DNA from: Gonocerus acuteangulatus
Taxonomy: Eukaryota > Arthropoda > Insecta > Hemiptera > Coreidae
Assembly: GCA_946811695.1 (NCBI GenBank)
Contig: OX328132.1
Coordinates: 94,593,534 to 94,657,533 of the forward strand
Reading direction: 5' to 3'
Length of the DNA stretch: 64,000 bases
Position numbers and translations under genes: made by a program. The notes beneath the pieces were generated by a model. It was not told where the DNA came from, searched no databases, and worked only from the letters and a program-made list of their open reading frames with translations. Shown one piece after another: positions 12,848-27,069 of the stretch. Position 1 is the stretch's first letter. Each line of letters begins with the position of its first letter.

Positions 12848-13060
12848 TGAGAGGAGATCGTTGACCGTAGATGATGCAAGGTAGGGATTGTCGGGGTTCG
12901 GTCACTGCTATTTAATAAAACTACATTTTATCATAAAAATGGTTTTATTGTGCCGACGTTTCAGAAGTTCAAGCCGAAACGTCGGCACAATAAAACCATT
13001 TTTATGATAAAATGTAGTTTTATTAAATAGCAGTGACCGAACCCCGACAATCCCTACCTT
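12848..13060. mobile_element. Foldback element with perfect 85-bp arms (family member 1)
   Basis: The arms 12878-12962 and 12976-13060 are exact reverse complements and enclose a 13-nt loop. Inside the arms are GGGGTTCGGTCACTGC and a GCCGA-AACG-TCGGC mini-hairpin next to the loop. About 30 bp to the left (TTGAGAGGAGATCG, 12848 on) is shared with the second family member at 37877, so the element seems to have a one-sided leader. No protein is encoded. The superfamily is unclear. Confidence 0.85.
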
Positions 13061-13127
13061 AAATTAAAATTATTTTTCAAATAGGATTTATTATTGTATT
13101 TTCATTTATATGAACTAATACCTTATA

Positions 13128-13130
<3 letters not shown>

Positions 13131-13200
<70 letters not shown>
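13131..13200 (+). repeat. (CT)n(TA)n compound microsatellite
   Basis: A CT run (about 13131-13152) passes directly into a TA run (13153-13200, with one TG). It ends only about 30 bp before the next exon. Confidence 0.95.
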
Positions 13201-13201
<1 letters not shown>

Positions 13202-13229
13202 TATAACCATGACTGTATTCTTAATTTAG

Positions 13230-13358
13230 GTCTAGCACCAAACACGGTTTATCGTGTCACAGTGAGAGCTAAGAATATACGAGCACCTCATTTTGACGAA
13301 AAATCAAATGTAGTGGAACGCTACTCTTGCCACATTGATTTTCGCACTCTACCCAAAG
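13230..13358 (+). CDS. RIM-binding protein, internal exon: end of FN3-2
   Basis: A 43-codon, phase 1-1 exon. It completes the glycine started by the previous exon and encodes GLAPNTVYRVTVRAKNIRAP, the tyrosine-containing strand near the end of an FN3 fold. It ends DFRTLPKG at an AAAG/GTGAGT donor. The phrase F-R-T-L-P-K-G followed by L-P-E-P-P (next exon, 47 kb away) reproduces the RIM-BP linker between FN3-2 and FN3-3. The matching phase (one base of a glycine codon) supports direct splicing to 60510. The open frame extending to 13375 and the upstream TA-encoded tyrosine/isoleucine string are not exon. Confidence 0.88.
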
Positions 13359-13632
13359 GTGAGTGGTCCAAATAAATTATTAGTATTTATAATAATGGTG
13401 AATATCTGCCAATTCCTTTGTATAACAAAAATATTAAATACAATATACGTGATTGGTAAGCCACTTGAATACTACTTTAAGAGTACGTTTAACTTAAGTT
13501 ATCAACGTGAATTTGATAATTGTGATTATATTTGTTTGTCATAATGTTTATAATGACTCGTGATTATGATGTTTAAATGTATAGAGAAACAAATCATAAA
13601 TGAATAAGCAAATAAAAAAATACATATACAGT

Positions 13633-13779
<147 letters not shown>

Positions 13780-13888
13780 ATGATGTTTTTTTAAAAGGAC
13801 TATACAAGTAGAAGGGTAGATGAACACAAGACAGGGCTTTATAAGCTGCATGAGCTTTAACTGATTTTAATAATCCTGCCAGGCTATA

Positions 13889-15214
13889 CAGGGTGTGTCA
13901 CAAGTTAATGATAGTACTTCAGGGAGTGAAACTAGACAATAAATGTAGTTCAACACCACCAACCACACATTTTTATCTTACTCCGTTCCAGACATATGCC
14001 GTTCTAAAGGTTCTTTAGAGAAACCCGTGTTTTTTGTAGTGCAGAAAACATGCACACTGTCGAATCTCAGAAAAGTTGTAGAATTTAATCAGCTTTCCCC
14101 TGGTATACTCAGAACTGAGATTGTCTCTCATTTTCATAAAGGAATTGGAATTATAGAGTGAAAAAACATCAAATAAATTAAAGTAATATTGTGTTTATTT
14201 TCATGATATTATCTGAAATAAATAAAAATTATTCATGATGAAATAAATATTTAATGATGATAGTTAGTCTTACATAAAAGTTGAATAAAAAAAACATCGA
14301 AAATTATAAACATTCTTACAACTCCTCGCACGACACTCTGACAAACCTGGTCACACCGCTGATTTAGACTTTGCTATCTCATCATGGTTAGCTCTCATTT
14401 CCGAACTGGCTCAATGAACATTATTCAGGAATATGGATTGGGAGATTTGGCCCTGTGCATTGGCCTGGAAAAAACCTCGATTTGATGTTGCTTGGTTTTT
14501 ACATCTGGTGTTGGCTTAAGTAGCAAGTGTACAAAGTAACCATTTAGGACATAAATTGCCTGATCACAAGGATTTGCGAATCATTTGTGGAAATGAGAGC
14601 TAACCATGATGAGATTGCAAGGGCTACATCAGCGGTGTGACCAGGTGTCGTCAGTGTGTTCTACAAGGAGGCCAGGTGCAAGAACGTTTATAATTTTTGA
14701 TGTATGTTTTTTTTTATTCAACGTTTATATAAAATTAACTATCATCATTAAATATCAATTGCATCAAGAATAATTTTCATTTCTTTCTGATAATATCAGG
14801 AATATAAACATAATATTACTTTTATTTATTTCATGTTTTTTCGCAGAATTCCAATTACATTATGAAATTGAGAGATACTCTCACTTCTGAGTATACCATT
14901 AGAAAGCTGATTAAATTCTACAACTTTTCTGAGACTCACAGTCTGCAGGATTTTTTTTTAAAGAGTAGTGATTTTCGAAATGTTGTTGCTAACCAGAAGC
15001 TTTAATTCATTTCTACTTTTTAAATTGATATTATGTTTTGGATGAGATAATTGTGAACATTGAATGTGAATTAGCCTTAAACCAAATTTAATGCTGATTT
15101 AAAAAATGTAATGAAACGTGGAAAAAAAAATGTGTACAAGCAGAGAAACTTGGACATGTACTACAAAAAACATGGTTTTCTCTAAAGAACCTTTAGAACG
15201 GCATATGTCTTGAA
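13889..15214 (+). mobile_element. Mariner-type foldback element with long inverted arms
   Basis: The left end is TA followed by CAGGGTGTGTCACAAG. The arms at about 13986-14404 and 14590-15214 are reverse complements, clear over the segment with GCCGTTCTAAAGGTTCTTTAG and over CTCATCATGGTTAGCTCTCATT. The right arm carries about 200 extra bases (14945-15160). The loop (14405-14589) contains a scrap of mariner-type transposase. The right terminus could not be fixed because a tandem repeat begins there. Confidence 0.75.
14400..14545 (+). pseudogene. Mariner/IS630-type transposase C-terminal fragment in the loop
   Basis: One frame reads NWLNEHYSGIWIGRFGPVHW, then a degraded version of the W-P-x-R-S-P-D-L-T-P-L-D-F-F catalytic segment (here PGKNLDLMLLGFY), then a TAG. 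The family's catalytic aspartate lies in that segment; it appears changed or shifted here. Only about 45 codons remain of a ~350-residue enzyme. The same segment survives in the element at 56781-57852. Confidence 0.72.
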
Positions 15215-15221
15215 CGTAGGC

Positions 15222-15422
15222 ACAGTGGCCATGTACGAAAAATATGACTATATGTTATACAGCACTTTACATAGGTTTGTTGAGTAGACCTAGGGGTTCC
15301 AAAAAGGTGTCACAAAAAAGAGTCCGCTCATGCTCAGTAGCGTTCTCGCATGCGCAGTGGCCATGTACGAAAAAGAAGACTGTATGTTATACAGTACATT
15401 ACATAGGTTTGTCGGGTGGGCC
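15222..15422 (+). repeat. Two-copy tandem repeat, period ~133 bp
   Basis: CAGTGGCCATGTACGAAAAA starts at 15222 and again at 15355. Each copy continues through TATGTTATACAG and TTACATAGGTTTGT for ~70 bp, at roughly 85-90 percent identity by eye. The spacer also contains shorter related motifs (CATGCTCAGTAGCG, CATGCGCAGTGGCC). Confidence 0.85.
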
Positions 15423-15429
15423 TAAAGCA

Positions 15430-16485
15430 TATTTATGTTCCTGAATTTGAGCAGAAGGGTCTAAACCAAATAATTTTTTGTCTAGTTTAACCCTGTGGAG
15501 TATTATCATGTTTATTATTTAGTTACATTATAAGAGTTATATATATTTACATTATATGGCATATTAGAGAGGCCTGAGTGAGACTTTTTGGAAGAAGATA
15601 TATCACACCTGGTTCTTCCTCAGCTCTAGGAAATGTTGTCGAAGAGTATGCTAGGATTCCGAGGAAGGCAGGGGGCCTTTTCCAATGCAAAAACAATTAC
15701 ATTTGCTGTGGGAGAATTACATTGCAGTTTCAGGAGAAATAAGTTTTCTTTCAATAGCACAAAGATGACAAGTACCTTAGGTCTAAAGATTTTTGTACTA
15801 ATTAACCCTTTCCTTACTAAAGAGAAGTCGAGGCTCGCCGTGCCCTTGGAATGAAGGACTACAGCATTCCGATCCTCCTCTCTCGTTTACCGGCTCCCTA
15901 AGGCTGACTTTTCCTGGAGTTTAACCTTGGGGCTATTAAGCAAGGACTGAGAGAAGCTTCAGCTATTTTCTTCGCCACTAGTTTTTGGAGGAATTAACTC
16001 TTTGTGACATGGGAGCTAGGGATTAGGGATACCTAAGTCAGGCTCAAAAAAATTAACACCGCCAGATTTATATCCAACTTGATCTGAATCGAAAAGGAGG
16101 ATGGATTTTTCTTTGTTTTTATAAAAAAAGAGGGTATTTATTTATTTAGCTTCATTGATTAGTACCTACCTATATAATAAAATAAAGTAGTTTTCATACT
16201 AAATGATACAGACTATAAAGAAAAATTTATTGCAGCATCTAATTATACAATTCAATCTAAATATTTAGAGCTAAAAAGAAAGCGTAAATAAATAATGAAA
16301 TAGTTTTCCTAGAAATTTTAATGGAGGAAATTATATGAACGTTTTCACACACATAGAGAGGAGGAGGAGAATAGCTTCGTAACTAGGGCCCGACCAGGTT
16401 GACAGATTGCCGTACTACAGATTCAGCCAGCCCGCACTACCCGGCGTAAGCTAAGTGTTAACGAATATATATTACATTACATGAT
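15430..16485. other. Unassigned intronic DNA
   Basis: Slightly less AT-rich than its surroundings in places (15600-16030) but with no sustained coding frame and no recognised element. It may hold an old repeat. Confidence 0.5.
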
Positions 16486-16489
16486 GATC

Positions 16490-16960
16490 GCTACAGTCCA
16501 TGAAAGACTAAGGCCTCAGCCAACAGTCTATTCCACTCATCTCTGTCTGCTGCGAGTCTCCTCCGATAACGGACACCTATAGCACGCTAGTCTCTCTCCA
16601 CGTCATCCAGCCATTATAGAGGAGGCCTGCCTCTCATCCTATTGCCCCCAGACTCACCAATTAAATTCTTCAGCTCCTGATTCTTCCTTATGTACCATTG
16701 TCCACAAATTTTACTGGGGCAAACAATTTTTCTAAGAATCTTCCGCTCCCATACCATCAACCCAGATTTACTCTTTTTGTCAGTGCTCCTGCTTCACATC
16801 TATACGTTATGCAAAGCCTAATTATGGTTTTATAAATAAGGAGTTTAGCTATCCTAGAGAAGGCTCTATACTTTAATAGCCTCTGTACTCCGTAAAACCA
16901 TCTGCTTCCTTCAGCGATCCTCCTTTTTATATTGGCTCTAACATTTCCTTGCTCTAACAT
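16490..16960 (-). pseudogene. Non-LTR retrotransposon (LINE) fragment, 3' end of reverse transcriptase ORF
   Basis: The minus-strand frame 16960-16757 encodes the region after the RT palm: IKRRIAEGSRWFYGVQRLLK, then SRIAKLLIYKTIIRLCITY. This is the thumb segment of the endonuclease-RT LINEs common in arthropods, which carry the pattern LIYKTLIRPVVLYGSE. The frame breaks, and to its left related text continues (WERKILRKI; MRGRPP). There is no catalytic YADD box, so only the 3' few hundred bases of a 5'-truncated LINE remain. No tail or target duplication was identified. Confidence 0.75.
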
Positions 16961-18556
<1,596 letters not shown>

Positions 18557-18765
18557 TGAAGACATTATTACAATCCTAACTCATTTATTTAGTTTCTCCC
18601 TATTGTCTTTAATTTACAAATTGCCCATTTGCCTTTTATTTAAATTAGAAATTATAGTTATTACATTAGCAAAAAGAAAATATTAATTCCAAATAATTTA
18701 AACTTAAACTATTAATTACGTAAAATAAGATGTTTTTTTTTAGATTTTTTGTGTTCATGTAGTAG

Positions 18766-18766
<1 letters not shown>

Positions 18767-18821
<55 letters not shown>
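18767..18821 (+). repeat. (TA)n array
   Basis: Pure TA run of about 55 bp. Confidence 0.95.
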
Positions 18822-18823
<2 letters not shown>

Positions 18824-19195
18824 TTAAATTAGCGCAAAAACCTTTGTAATACCGAAAGAAATCTTATTTCCCTTGAAACTGTGATGCTACCACAGCTTAT
18901 TACATTGTTAATACTTCGGAAAAATTTAACTGTCTTCCTCAAAAACCAATAACGATCTTCAATAACACTTCCTGGAGCTGGAGAAGGACCAGGCTGCTCA
19001 CTAATATGCTGGGTTTGAAATGCTAAAGCCAATATATTGGTGCTTTGTTGTCTGGCCCAAAATTGCTCATCACCAATATTTTGGTGCTTCATCGTCTGGG
19101 CCAAAGCCGCTCACCACTAATATATTGGCTCTTCGTCATGTAAAGGTTAAAGAGATCAGGAAGGGGGGTAGATAAGACCTACTCTCCCTCCCTAC

Positions 19196-19197
<2 letters not shown>

Positions 19198-19252
<55 letters not shown>
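19198..19252 (+). repeat. (TA)n array
   Basis: Pure TA run of about 55 bp, 380 bp from the previous one. The segment between them (18822-19197) contains a GC-richer block with a repeated phrase, CACCAATATATTGG-like, seen three times between 19030 and 19130. Confidence 0.95.
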
Positions 19253-19254
<2 letters not shown>

Positions 19255-21253
19255 CATTCTTTGATTGTTATCAATATTTTGCTCATATTTGATTAAATAG
19301 AATATTACAACGCTTATACTAGGCTATGAATAAAATTGAGTCAGTGGAATATAATAGAATTAGAGAAGATAAATCTACGTCTTCAGAAATTTTATTTCAT
19401 TAAATTAGGACGTTTTAGCCTTCATGGCTCTTGCAACTTGGTTATAAAGATATATTACGGTCCTTTTCATCTACCATTGCAGTTTCCTGCAAACCAATTC
19501 AAAGAGATGCTGAAGAATGATGGTGGATGAATAATATTTACCAAAAACTATATGAAGTCAATATCACTTTAAAGATAGCATGTAGGGAAATTAAATTCTG
19601 CTAAAACTACTTGAAGCTGCAATCTACCAGGAGACTACACCCTGGTACATTAAGTTATGTAATGCAATAATTAAGTAAACCTTACAGCAGATATGAGGGT
19701 GGCAGCTATCACAGTATTAGTAATAGTTAAAATCACATGTTTATTATTTTATTTATTAAATATCCAGGCTCAAGATACTGTTTCCCTATCAGAATTTTGG
19801 TAGAGTTGTTTGAGGCTTCTGGAGTAGTTAGAGCTTAAAATACTCATAAATGTTCTCTTGTTTTTTTTTTGTGCTTGCATGGGATTGAATGAAGGCTGTA
19901 AAGGTGATTATACTCGTTTTAATATTCTTTTAATAATGATTACCTTAATGGTTTTATGACTAATCCCCTGTTTGTTACTGAATATAGTATTTATAGATAC
20001 TTCATGAATGCTTGAAAGTGCACTTACGTACTTGTCCTTATATAAAACATGTTTTATAAGGTGGATATAAATGTAAAACAAACAGAATATGAATCTGTGC
20101 ATTATTATGTGCAGAGTAAACATAAATTGAAGTAGTCCATGCATGTGTGTTATTTAGATAGTGTGTTTTACGTACATGTAAATAACTGGCTGACCCATAG
20201 AATGAGGTTTTAGCTTTAGTTCTGTTTGTACTCAACATTTTTTTTTTAATTAGCACATCTTGCTAACAACTCAACATTATATTAAATTTTAAAAAGTATT
20301 GCTTCTTTTATTAAAGGCATTATATTTTAATAATGGAAGAGGAAATGTGTGTGAGTAGTTTGTGGTATTATCAAGTTCTATTCTATTAAGTGGCTCAGCA
20401 TTGATCATATGAAATGTATAGCTCATTTGACATGGCAGTACCCATTAAAATGTTTCTTAAAAGCGTTACGATTTATTGTACTACATGAAGACTAAAATAA
20501 GTTTTTAATGTAAAGGCTCCCATTTTTCTGAATATGATGATTACATTTTAATTTGCTTATTACTTTTTTTTTCATTACATTTTATTTTTAGCCAACCATG
20601 AAAAATTGAACAAACTTATTTTAAATATTTAACAATAATCATTTTAATTTTTAATATTTACAATAGTTAATTGTAAATAAACCTATATTCATTAAAAAAT
20701 AAATAAATGTTCTATATCAATATAAACAAAGAAATAAACAAAAACTCTCACAGAATAAATAAGTACACTCACTAAATTAATAAATGCATATAAGTTAAAA
20801 TAAATAATGCATATTCATATAAATAGTTGAAAAGGTTTCAGATAAAAAAAGATTCCTCACTTACTCCATCACAAGTGTTATGTACTGGCCGATGAAGGTT
20901 TATCATCATATTAGGAAATAAAAAGGCCAACCTCCAATGGTAGTAGTTTTATTCAATGCTCGCAGAATGTTTTTAAAACACATGTCTCATCATAAATCCC
21001 TAAAGCAAGAAATTAGAGAAATTTTTAACAAGCAAAAAAAAATTTTTAAAAACTGCAATTGAGAACTAACATTTTAATGATTCAAACATAGGTACATTAT
21101 ACATAAAGATACAAAACAGGATAAAAAGGTAAAACTAACACTGAACGCTTATCAAATATTAGATAATATAAATATTGCATTACAAAATATAAAAAGTGAA
21201 TCAAATGAACTCCTATGTAATACCTATTTTCCAAACAACCTTAATAATAAATG
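19253..21253. other. Unassigned intronic DNA
   Basis: No recognised gene or element; simple AT-rich sequence with A-rich stretches around 20600-20850. Confidence 0.5.
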
Positions 21254-21540
21254 GGGATGAATTTGGCTCAGTGGTAGAGCACTCGACTCATTTTTTGGAG
21301 GAAATATAGCACACACTAATGATTTATGGTCTAGTGTTGTTGTTCGAGGGTCACAGCCCCAAAATTGCCCCCGGCTCACCCTGTCTTTAATAGTTACCTG
21401 AGAAGTGAAAAATCAGGTGGCCAGAGCATAGTACTGACCGCACAATCTCCCTAGTGATCCATATGGTCAAGAATCAGATACCTCTACTCTATCTGCCCAT
21501 CTAGGCCCTTGTATCTTGTTAAGGGACTGACTTTATAATA
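21254..21540 (+). mobile_element. tRNA-derived SINE, interrupted head
   Basis: Opens GGGGATGAATTTGGCTCAGTG GTAGAGCACTCGACTCA, close to the tRNA-like head at 59742, and then follows the same body (CTGTCTTTAATAG, GAAAAATCAGGTGGCC, ACCGCACAATCTCCCTAGTG, CTCTACT, TAAGGGACTG). A segment in the head has been replaced by unrelated bases, so box B is damaged. Confidence 0.8.
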
Positions 21541-21554
21541 ATAATTAATTTGAG

Positions 21555-21584
21555 GCGCTAATGGCCTACACGTCGATGCGCCGT

Positions 21585-21615
<31 letters not shown>

Positions 21616-21642
21616 AAAAAAAAAAAAAGAAAAGAAAATTAA
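21555..21642 (+). mobile_element. Tail-only mini-retroposon with 14-bp target duplication (copy 1)
   Basis: Thirty bases, GCGCTAATGGCC through GATGCGCCGT (21555-21584), followed by a ~58-nt A-rich tail. They are flanked by ATAATTAATTTGAG on both sides (21541-21554 and 21643-21656). The 30 bases fold as a GGCGC/GCGCC hairpin when the G before them is included. The same 3' end closes the SINE at 29224-29410. It is a retroposition event in which almost nothing but the 3' terminus was copied. Confidence 0.85.
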
Positions 21643-21656
21643 ATAATTAATTTGAG

Positions 21657-24600
21657 AACAGTATGTGGGAGAAAGGGCCGATGGACTGCCTCTGTGCGCA
21701 CAGGTCTTTTCCTACGGAAGACTCGCTTCAATTCTGGAACATGCTAAACAGGCTGGTAGAAGGAACATTCCTCAATATGAACCCTTTAGCATTTATATTT
21801 TGTATAGTGTTCTCCACATCTATATCAGAATATATACATATATAGGAAGATATCGTTGCCATCCACGTGTGTTATTAGAGGATCCCACAGTGTTGCCTTA
21901 TTTATTTAAATTTATTATTTCCAAAAATTGTAGACCTCTGAGGGAGCAATCTTTTAGTGTGCCACTGTGTATATAATATTACTTTCATATTATTGAGATT
22001 TCTACAAGAACTGACTTAGGTGCAGTTAGTTTCACAAGATATACAAATTAATAATGATGTAATCTGACTGACTCATGTTTTATTTTTACAATAAATATCC
22101 CGATTAATTTCTGTATCCTGGTTTTCTTTTAAAGTAATGCTTGAATATTATAATATGGTACATGTACTTCTGCATTCTCTTGAGGACAAAACCTCCTCTA
22201 TGGGGTAGCTGTGTCCTTTTAGAGAGCAGGCCTAACACCATTTTCACCAGACCATTGTAGTGTGTCTGGGAACACACTAAGTCTTGAGACTAGTGGTCAG
22301 GTTTGCATTTTGGCAGTCAGATATCTATGGATATCAAAGAGAGCATGTACTGAAGGAAAAAAATGGTGTGAGTGTGTGTCTGTGTGTATATGATCCAACA
22401 ATTTGAAGGAAATTGTCCCTGTGTTGTGTTGAAGGACACTGCCCCTGCTATACCTGCCCTGACATGAAATCCATCTCCATGTGGCTCTAAGCCATCATTC
22501 CACAGATTAACATAACATGTTTTCTAGTTTCCTGATTCTACTACTTTTTCACTATGTGTGGAATCAGCTCAGACTTCATAAAGTTTTTTTTTTTTTTGCA
22601 ATGAATGATAGGAATATTTACTCATATTTGTTCATGGAAAATGGGAAAGAAGGAACACTCTCAAGGAAAACCACCAACCTTGAAACTCTAAACACAGTTT
22701 TCTGTGACTGAGGATGCTCTATAAAAAAATAAAAAATTCTGATTTATTTTATCTTAGTTGACTTAATTCTATTCAACTATTATTTGTTTTGACATGGGTC
22801 AAAATTAGTATATTTAAGATTGAACAAAAAAACTGCTTAAAGTTGAACCAATGAGTAATTTATAGCAAGTCTGATCACTCATTCTCGAATCATAATAAAA
22901 GTCAGTCCATTTATGAGACACGCAAGATAACAAACTTCTTTTTACTAGCTAAATTTTAAATCAGAACGGCATTTATGTTATGCTTATGTTGGACTTCACT
23001 TTCAGCTACAAATAAAATGAATATTTTTTCCCCTTAAACCTATTACATGATTATTCAAGTCGGAATCTACACAGGTCCCAATTGTATCTGTGCTTCTTTT
23101 ACCTTGGGACCCTACGATGAGGAGGGATCTTACCCTGTGGTAGATCTTACCACAGGCCATGCCTCCTTCGATATTCTTGATTCATAATAAACTCATATAT
23201 TGTCGCAACATTCTAATTACAAAATGATGTTAAATTTCAATCCTAGGTATATAATATTCTTTGTTGTTCCATTGTCTATGCAGATATAGAGATTTTCTGG
23301 TTTGCTGACTCTAGCAATTGCTATATACAATTTTTGCAAGTGAGAAACAATCTATGTCTAGAATCTACACTGAACAATACTAAAGATTGGACACAAGTTT
23401 TGTTGATGGTCATTGTAAATGCCTATTGAATTGGGAATTGCAGTCTGATAGCATCCTTTACATTTTGTAGCAAGATAACAAACTTTATGACTGTAAGGGA
23501 TAAATTAATTCTTTGAGTCTCAAGTAAACAATCCCTTCTAATGGACTGGCATTGGTTATTTTCATAAAACTCCTGTCTCATAATTGTTATTAATTTTTAC
23601 TCTGCCCAAACTCAAGCCAAAACCTTGGTAAATATAACTAATTTTTGTATAAAAACTATAGTTTTATTTACTTTTGTGACTGAACACGGACAATCTCCAT
23701 CTTTGCAATATATTTTTAAGGCTTCTATAAGAGTACTGAAATGGCTCCAATGCTCTCGTTGAGAATAGAGTAATGCTAAGTCGAATATACCACTCTATTT
23801 CCGATGGATTCTTTTGGAAGACACCAGTTACGATTATTTGAACGATACTAATGTCTCTTATGTTTGCAGAACCACAATCTTTTAGTAAAACCAAAGACGT
23901 CTTTTTTAATGTTTTATGGATACTTGAAAAGAGAAACAAATAACCAAATACTTGTAGTAGAAGGGGTTTTTCAGTATCCTACTTCATTATTATTGTCTTT
24001 ACATTCTACATGTTGGTGATTTCTCCACTTAAGTTTCAAATTTACCATAAGACGAAGGAATTTATGTGCATCCTACAAATACCCCATAGTTACCCCATTT
24101 TTGTCATAGGATTATGGATTACATTTTCCAAAACCTTCTGGTTTGTACCGTAACCACATTTAAACATAACATATATCCTCTTCTGTTTGGATAGACCATT
24201 CAGTATTAATTTCTTTGAATAACAGTGTTTCATATAATTTACAAATAAAAAAAAAACATATTATCTAATATTCACTGATTTCCTTTCGCATAATAAGTAA
24301 ATTATGTTACAATAATTAAGCATAATTAATACATGAAAATGTAATTTTAAAAATGTTGACATTTTCATTGTACAGAATTTAGTAAATGCTTCTAATTTTC
24401 CTTTCTTGTAGGTACTACAGAATTATGATTTTACTAGTCATTTCTTCATTTGCTTGTTTTATTTCTTAATGTCCTTTTTAACATAGAGGAAAAATACAGC
24501 AAAGGTTTTCTCAGGTTGCCTTACAAGATTTTTTCCCCTTTTAGGTAGGAGTTCATAGCACCAAATAAGAATATCAAATTGTGTTACATTATTCAATAAG

Positions 24601-24765
24601 TGTTATGTAATCTTCATTGGACATTAAAGGCAATTTTATTTCTCTTTTTTTCATTTTATTTTAATTTTATTATTTTGGTTATCAATAACATAATGTAAAG
24701 GTTAAAGAATCTGACTGCAGACATTTGTGTTAAAAAAAAAAAATTAAATATTTATATTATATAGG
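21657..24765. other. Unassigned intronic DNA
   Basis: Several open frames of 60-100 codons occur but none has recognisable domains or coding texture. Confidence 0.5.
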
Positions 24766-24860
24766 AGGCCCGGTGGTCGTGAGTGCTAAGGCATTAGCAC
24801 TCTGTGCCTAAGGTCATGGGTTCGATTCCCACTAGGGGTGGTGGCTTTTCTTTCAAAAAA
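24766..24860 (+). mobile_element. tRNA-derived SINE head
   Basis: tRNA-like sequence with a box A-like GGTGGTCGTGAGTGC and a good box B, GGGTTCGATTCCC. It has an extended middle and lacks a proper acceptor stem, so it is a SINE head and not a working tRNA gene. A short CTTTTCTTT/AAAGAAAAG hairpin follows. Confidence 0.65.
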
Positions 24861-24899
24861 AGAAAAGGCATCAGCCCTATTCTGGCTAAAAAAGAGTGG

Positions 24900-26384
24900 T
24901 AACCTATAGATAACCTGTCATAAAATACGTTCTCAATAATATATGGAAGTTAGTAATTTAAATAATAATATATTTTATAGTTTTTACACGAACTGTGATT
25001 TGTATAATAAAATGAAATTAAGAAACCCTCAGCTTTATTAAAATAAAATCCTGCAAAATTATTATTCTTGAAAACATTTGGTGTTGATTATATCTAAAAA
25101 AGTTACTTTTATAATTTTACTGTTTGAAAGTGTATTAACCAGTAATAATCTCATTTAGAGTAAAACATAGAATATAAAGACCTATTGCTAAGATTATACA
25201 TAAAACTTCTCAATAATTTAATATAAGAGGTATAGTTTACATTATTAATATCTGAAGTCATCAGAAGCCAATTTGTTTAGGTGTGGATGTGCTTCTTTTG
25301 GGGAAAAAATTTATAATGAAATATGAAAGCATACATTAAGTAAATCTATTTATTATGGTAAATCATTAATTAGGTGGCTCTAATATTACTTATAATTTTA
25401 CATTAAATTAATCCAAATTTATTCAGATCAGTAGTTGATGAGGAAGTATTTTTTTAAACTGGACTTTTGTTGACTGAAACCTTATGTGATAAATGACTAT
25501 CTAAAAGGAAGTTGGATATGTGCAGAATTTTATCATTATTGAAAAGAGACCATATTAAATCCACTTATTATATATCCGGCAGAAGGTCAGTTGACTTTTT
25601 GTCTGATATAAAGTAAAATAATTGTCGAATATACTTAAGATATCATAAAATTATTTAATACCGTGTAAGTCCTTTATTATAAAATTTACAGTTTACTAGT
25701 GGAATGGTTATTAATACATTGGAAGAGGCTGATCTTCTGCTCACTATGAATCTCAAGAATCTTTTCTGATCTAAACCATTTTAAAACATTCCCATTGAAC
25801 CCCATGCCCTTACTAAAGAGTGAAGGCTCTTCAGGTTAGCCAAGGCTATATTTTCAGGTATTATATGATTCACCCAAGCAGAACAGCCAAATGCAGCCTT
25901 CATGCAAGGAACCAGAAGGAGTTGTAGATATGAAATGGGACTGAACAGGTTTTTCTCCTCTTCTCCTACCAAGTTCAATCCTTTTCCGTTCATCATCAGA
26001 GAGGGTTTCTAGAAAAATTCCTTAATTTAATTGCTCGGTGCTTATTCCCCTAGGTCCTTATGCACAAGGACATCTTCCTTCAATTTCTACCCATTCTTGT
26101 TAGAAATTTATATTTTGTGATGCTGCTCTTTTCAATCAAAGCTTTAAACTCATTAATAATTTTTAATTTTATCAGATACTTGGGCCAATGGAATCTTGAT
26201 CTCTATCTTTGTAATTCTTTCTAGGTCTCCTCTTGATGTGAATTCTTTATCTAAAGAAAAAAGTAAAATAACATGGAACAAGGCAGCTCAGACTTTGTTA
26301 GATTTCTTTCTGAAAGCAGGAAATGAGAAATACTTTCAATATAGTTAACAAAAATTGAATGGGGTATATATATAAAAACAAACA
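24900..26384. other. Unassigned intronic DNA
   Basis: No recognised gene or element. Confidence 0.5.
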
Positions 26385-26612
26385 AAATTTCGGGGGGGGG
26401 GGCTGAGAACACTTTGGGGTATGGAATACTAACAATCTAGAACTTGGAATAGTTAGCCAATTAAAACGCTGTTAAACCCCCCAACAAATTTTTTTCTGTA
26501 CTAAGTGATCTTATTTAATTTATTTTTAAGATTTTTTTTGACACATTCTTACTAATTTCCGGGAGGGGGCTGCAGCCCTCTCAGCCCCCCCCCTTATATA
26601 AGCCCATGAATG
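26385..26612. repeat. G/C-run block, possible old DNA transposon fragment
   Basis: A run of ten or more G followed by CTGAGAACAC, then a C-rich CCCCCCCCCTTATATAAGCCCATGAATGGGG near 26585. The G-run and C-run ends face each other as in an inverted terminal repeat, but no clean termini or duplication could be set. Confidence 0.35.
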
Positions 26613-26917
26613 GGGGAAATAAATTGCATTATTCATAAATTATTGTATAAGTATAGGGGGATGTCACAAAGAACATACCAAAAGTTCTGAACAATGAAGA
26701 GATAGGAGTTGTGATACACCCATTGCCTATCCCTCCGACTGCGAAAAAACACTGGTCCTTGAGGCTTGGGAAACATTTATTCTAAATATTTCTAGTAAAG
26801 GAATTGAAGCAGTTATTGGTAGGAGTTGATCTTACGTGAAAAATATAAAATCATATCTCAAAGAGAAGGAAGATTTAAGGCCACGACAGGAAACTGACAT
26901 TAAATTAAATTAATTAA

Positions 26918-27069
26918 AGGCTGGGTTGGCCTAGGGACGGTCAGGGAGGCTGAATTCAACCCATGAACGAAGACACTAGAAGAAAATCTTTAGTGCTTGC
27001 TTGGGATTTGAACTCAGGTCCTCCAACTTATTAGTCCAGTGCTCTACCTCTGAGCTAACCTCGCCCCCG
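26918..27069 (-). mobile_element. tRNA-derived SINE, minus strand
   Basis: The reverse complement opens GGGGGCGAGGTTAGCTCAG, has GTAGAGCACTGG, a box B-like GAGTTCAAATCCC and the GCACTAAAG...TTCTAGTGTC segment of the SINE at 59742. Its 3' half is truncated after AGGCCAACCCAGCC. Confidence 0.82.

Larger units (their letters stand above)
11708..13229 (+). other. RIM-BP intron, 1,522 bp
   Basis: A GT...AG intron in phase 1. The only structures are a foldback element at 12848-13060 and a (CT)n(TA)n array close to the 3' end; the rest has no coding texture. The acceptor is TTAATTTAG. Confidence 0.85.

Noticed and set aside
13094..13375. Open frames encoding tyrosine/isoleucine strings (also at 13594, 17853, 28389, 50605, 51446, 51821)
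   Set aside because: These are translations of (TA)n arrays, not proteins.
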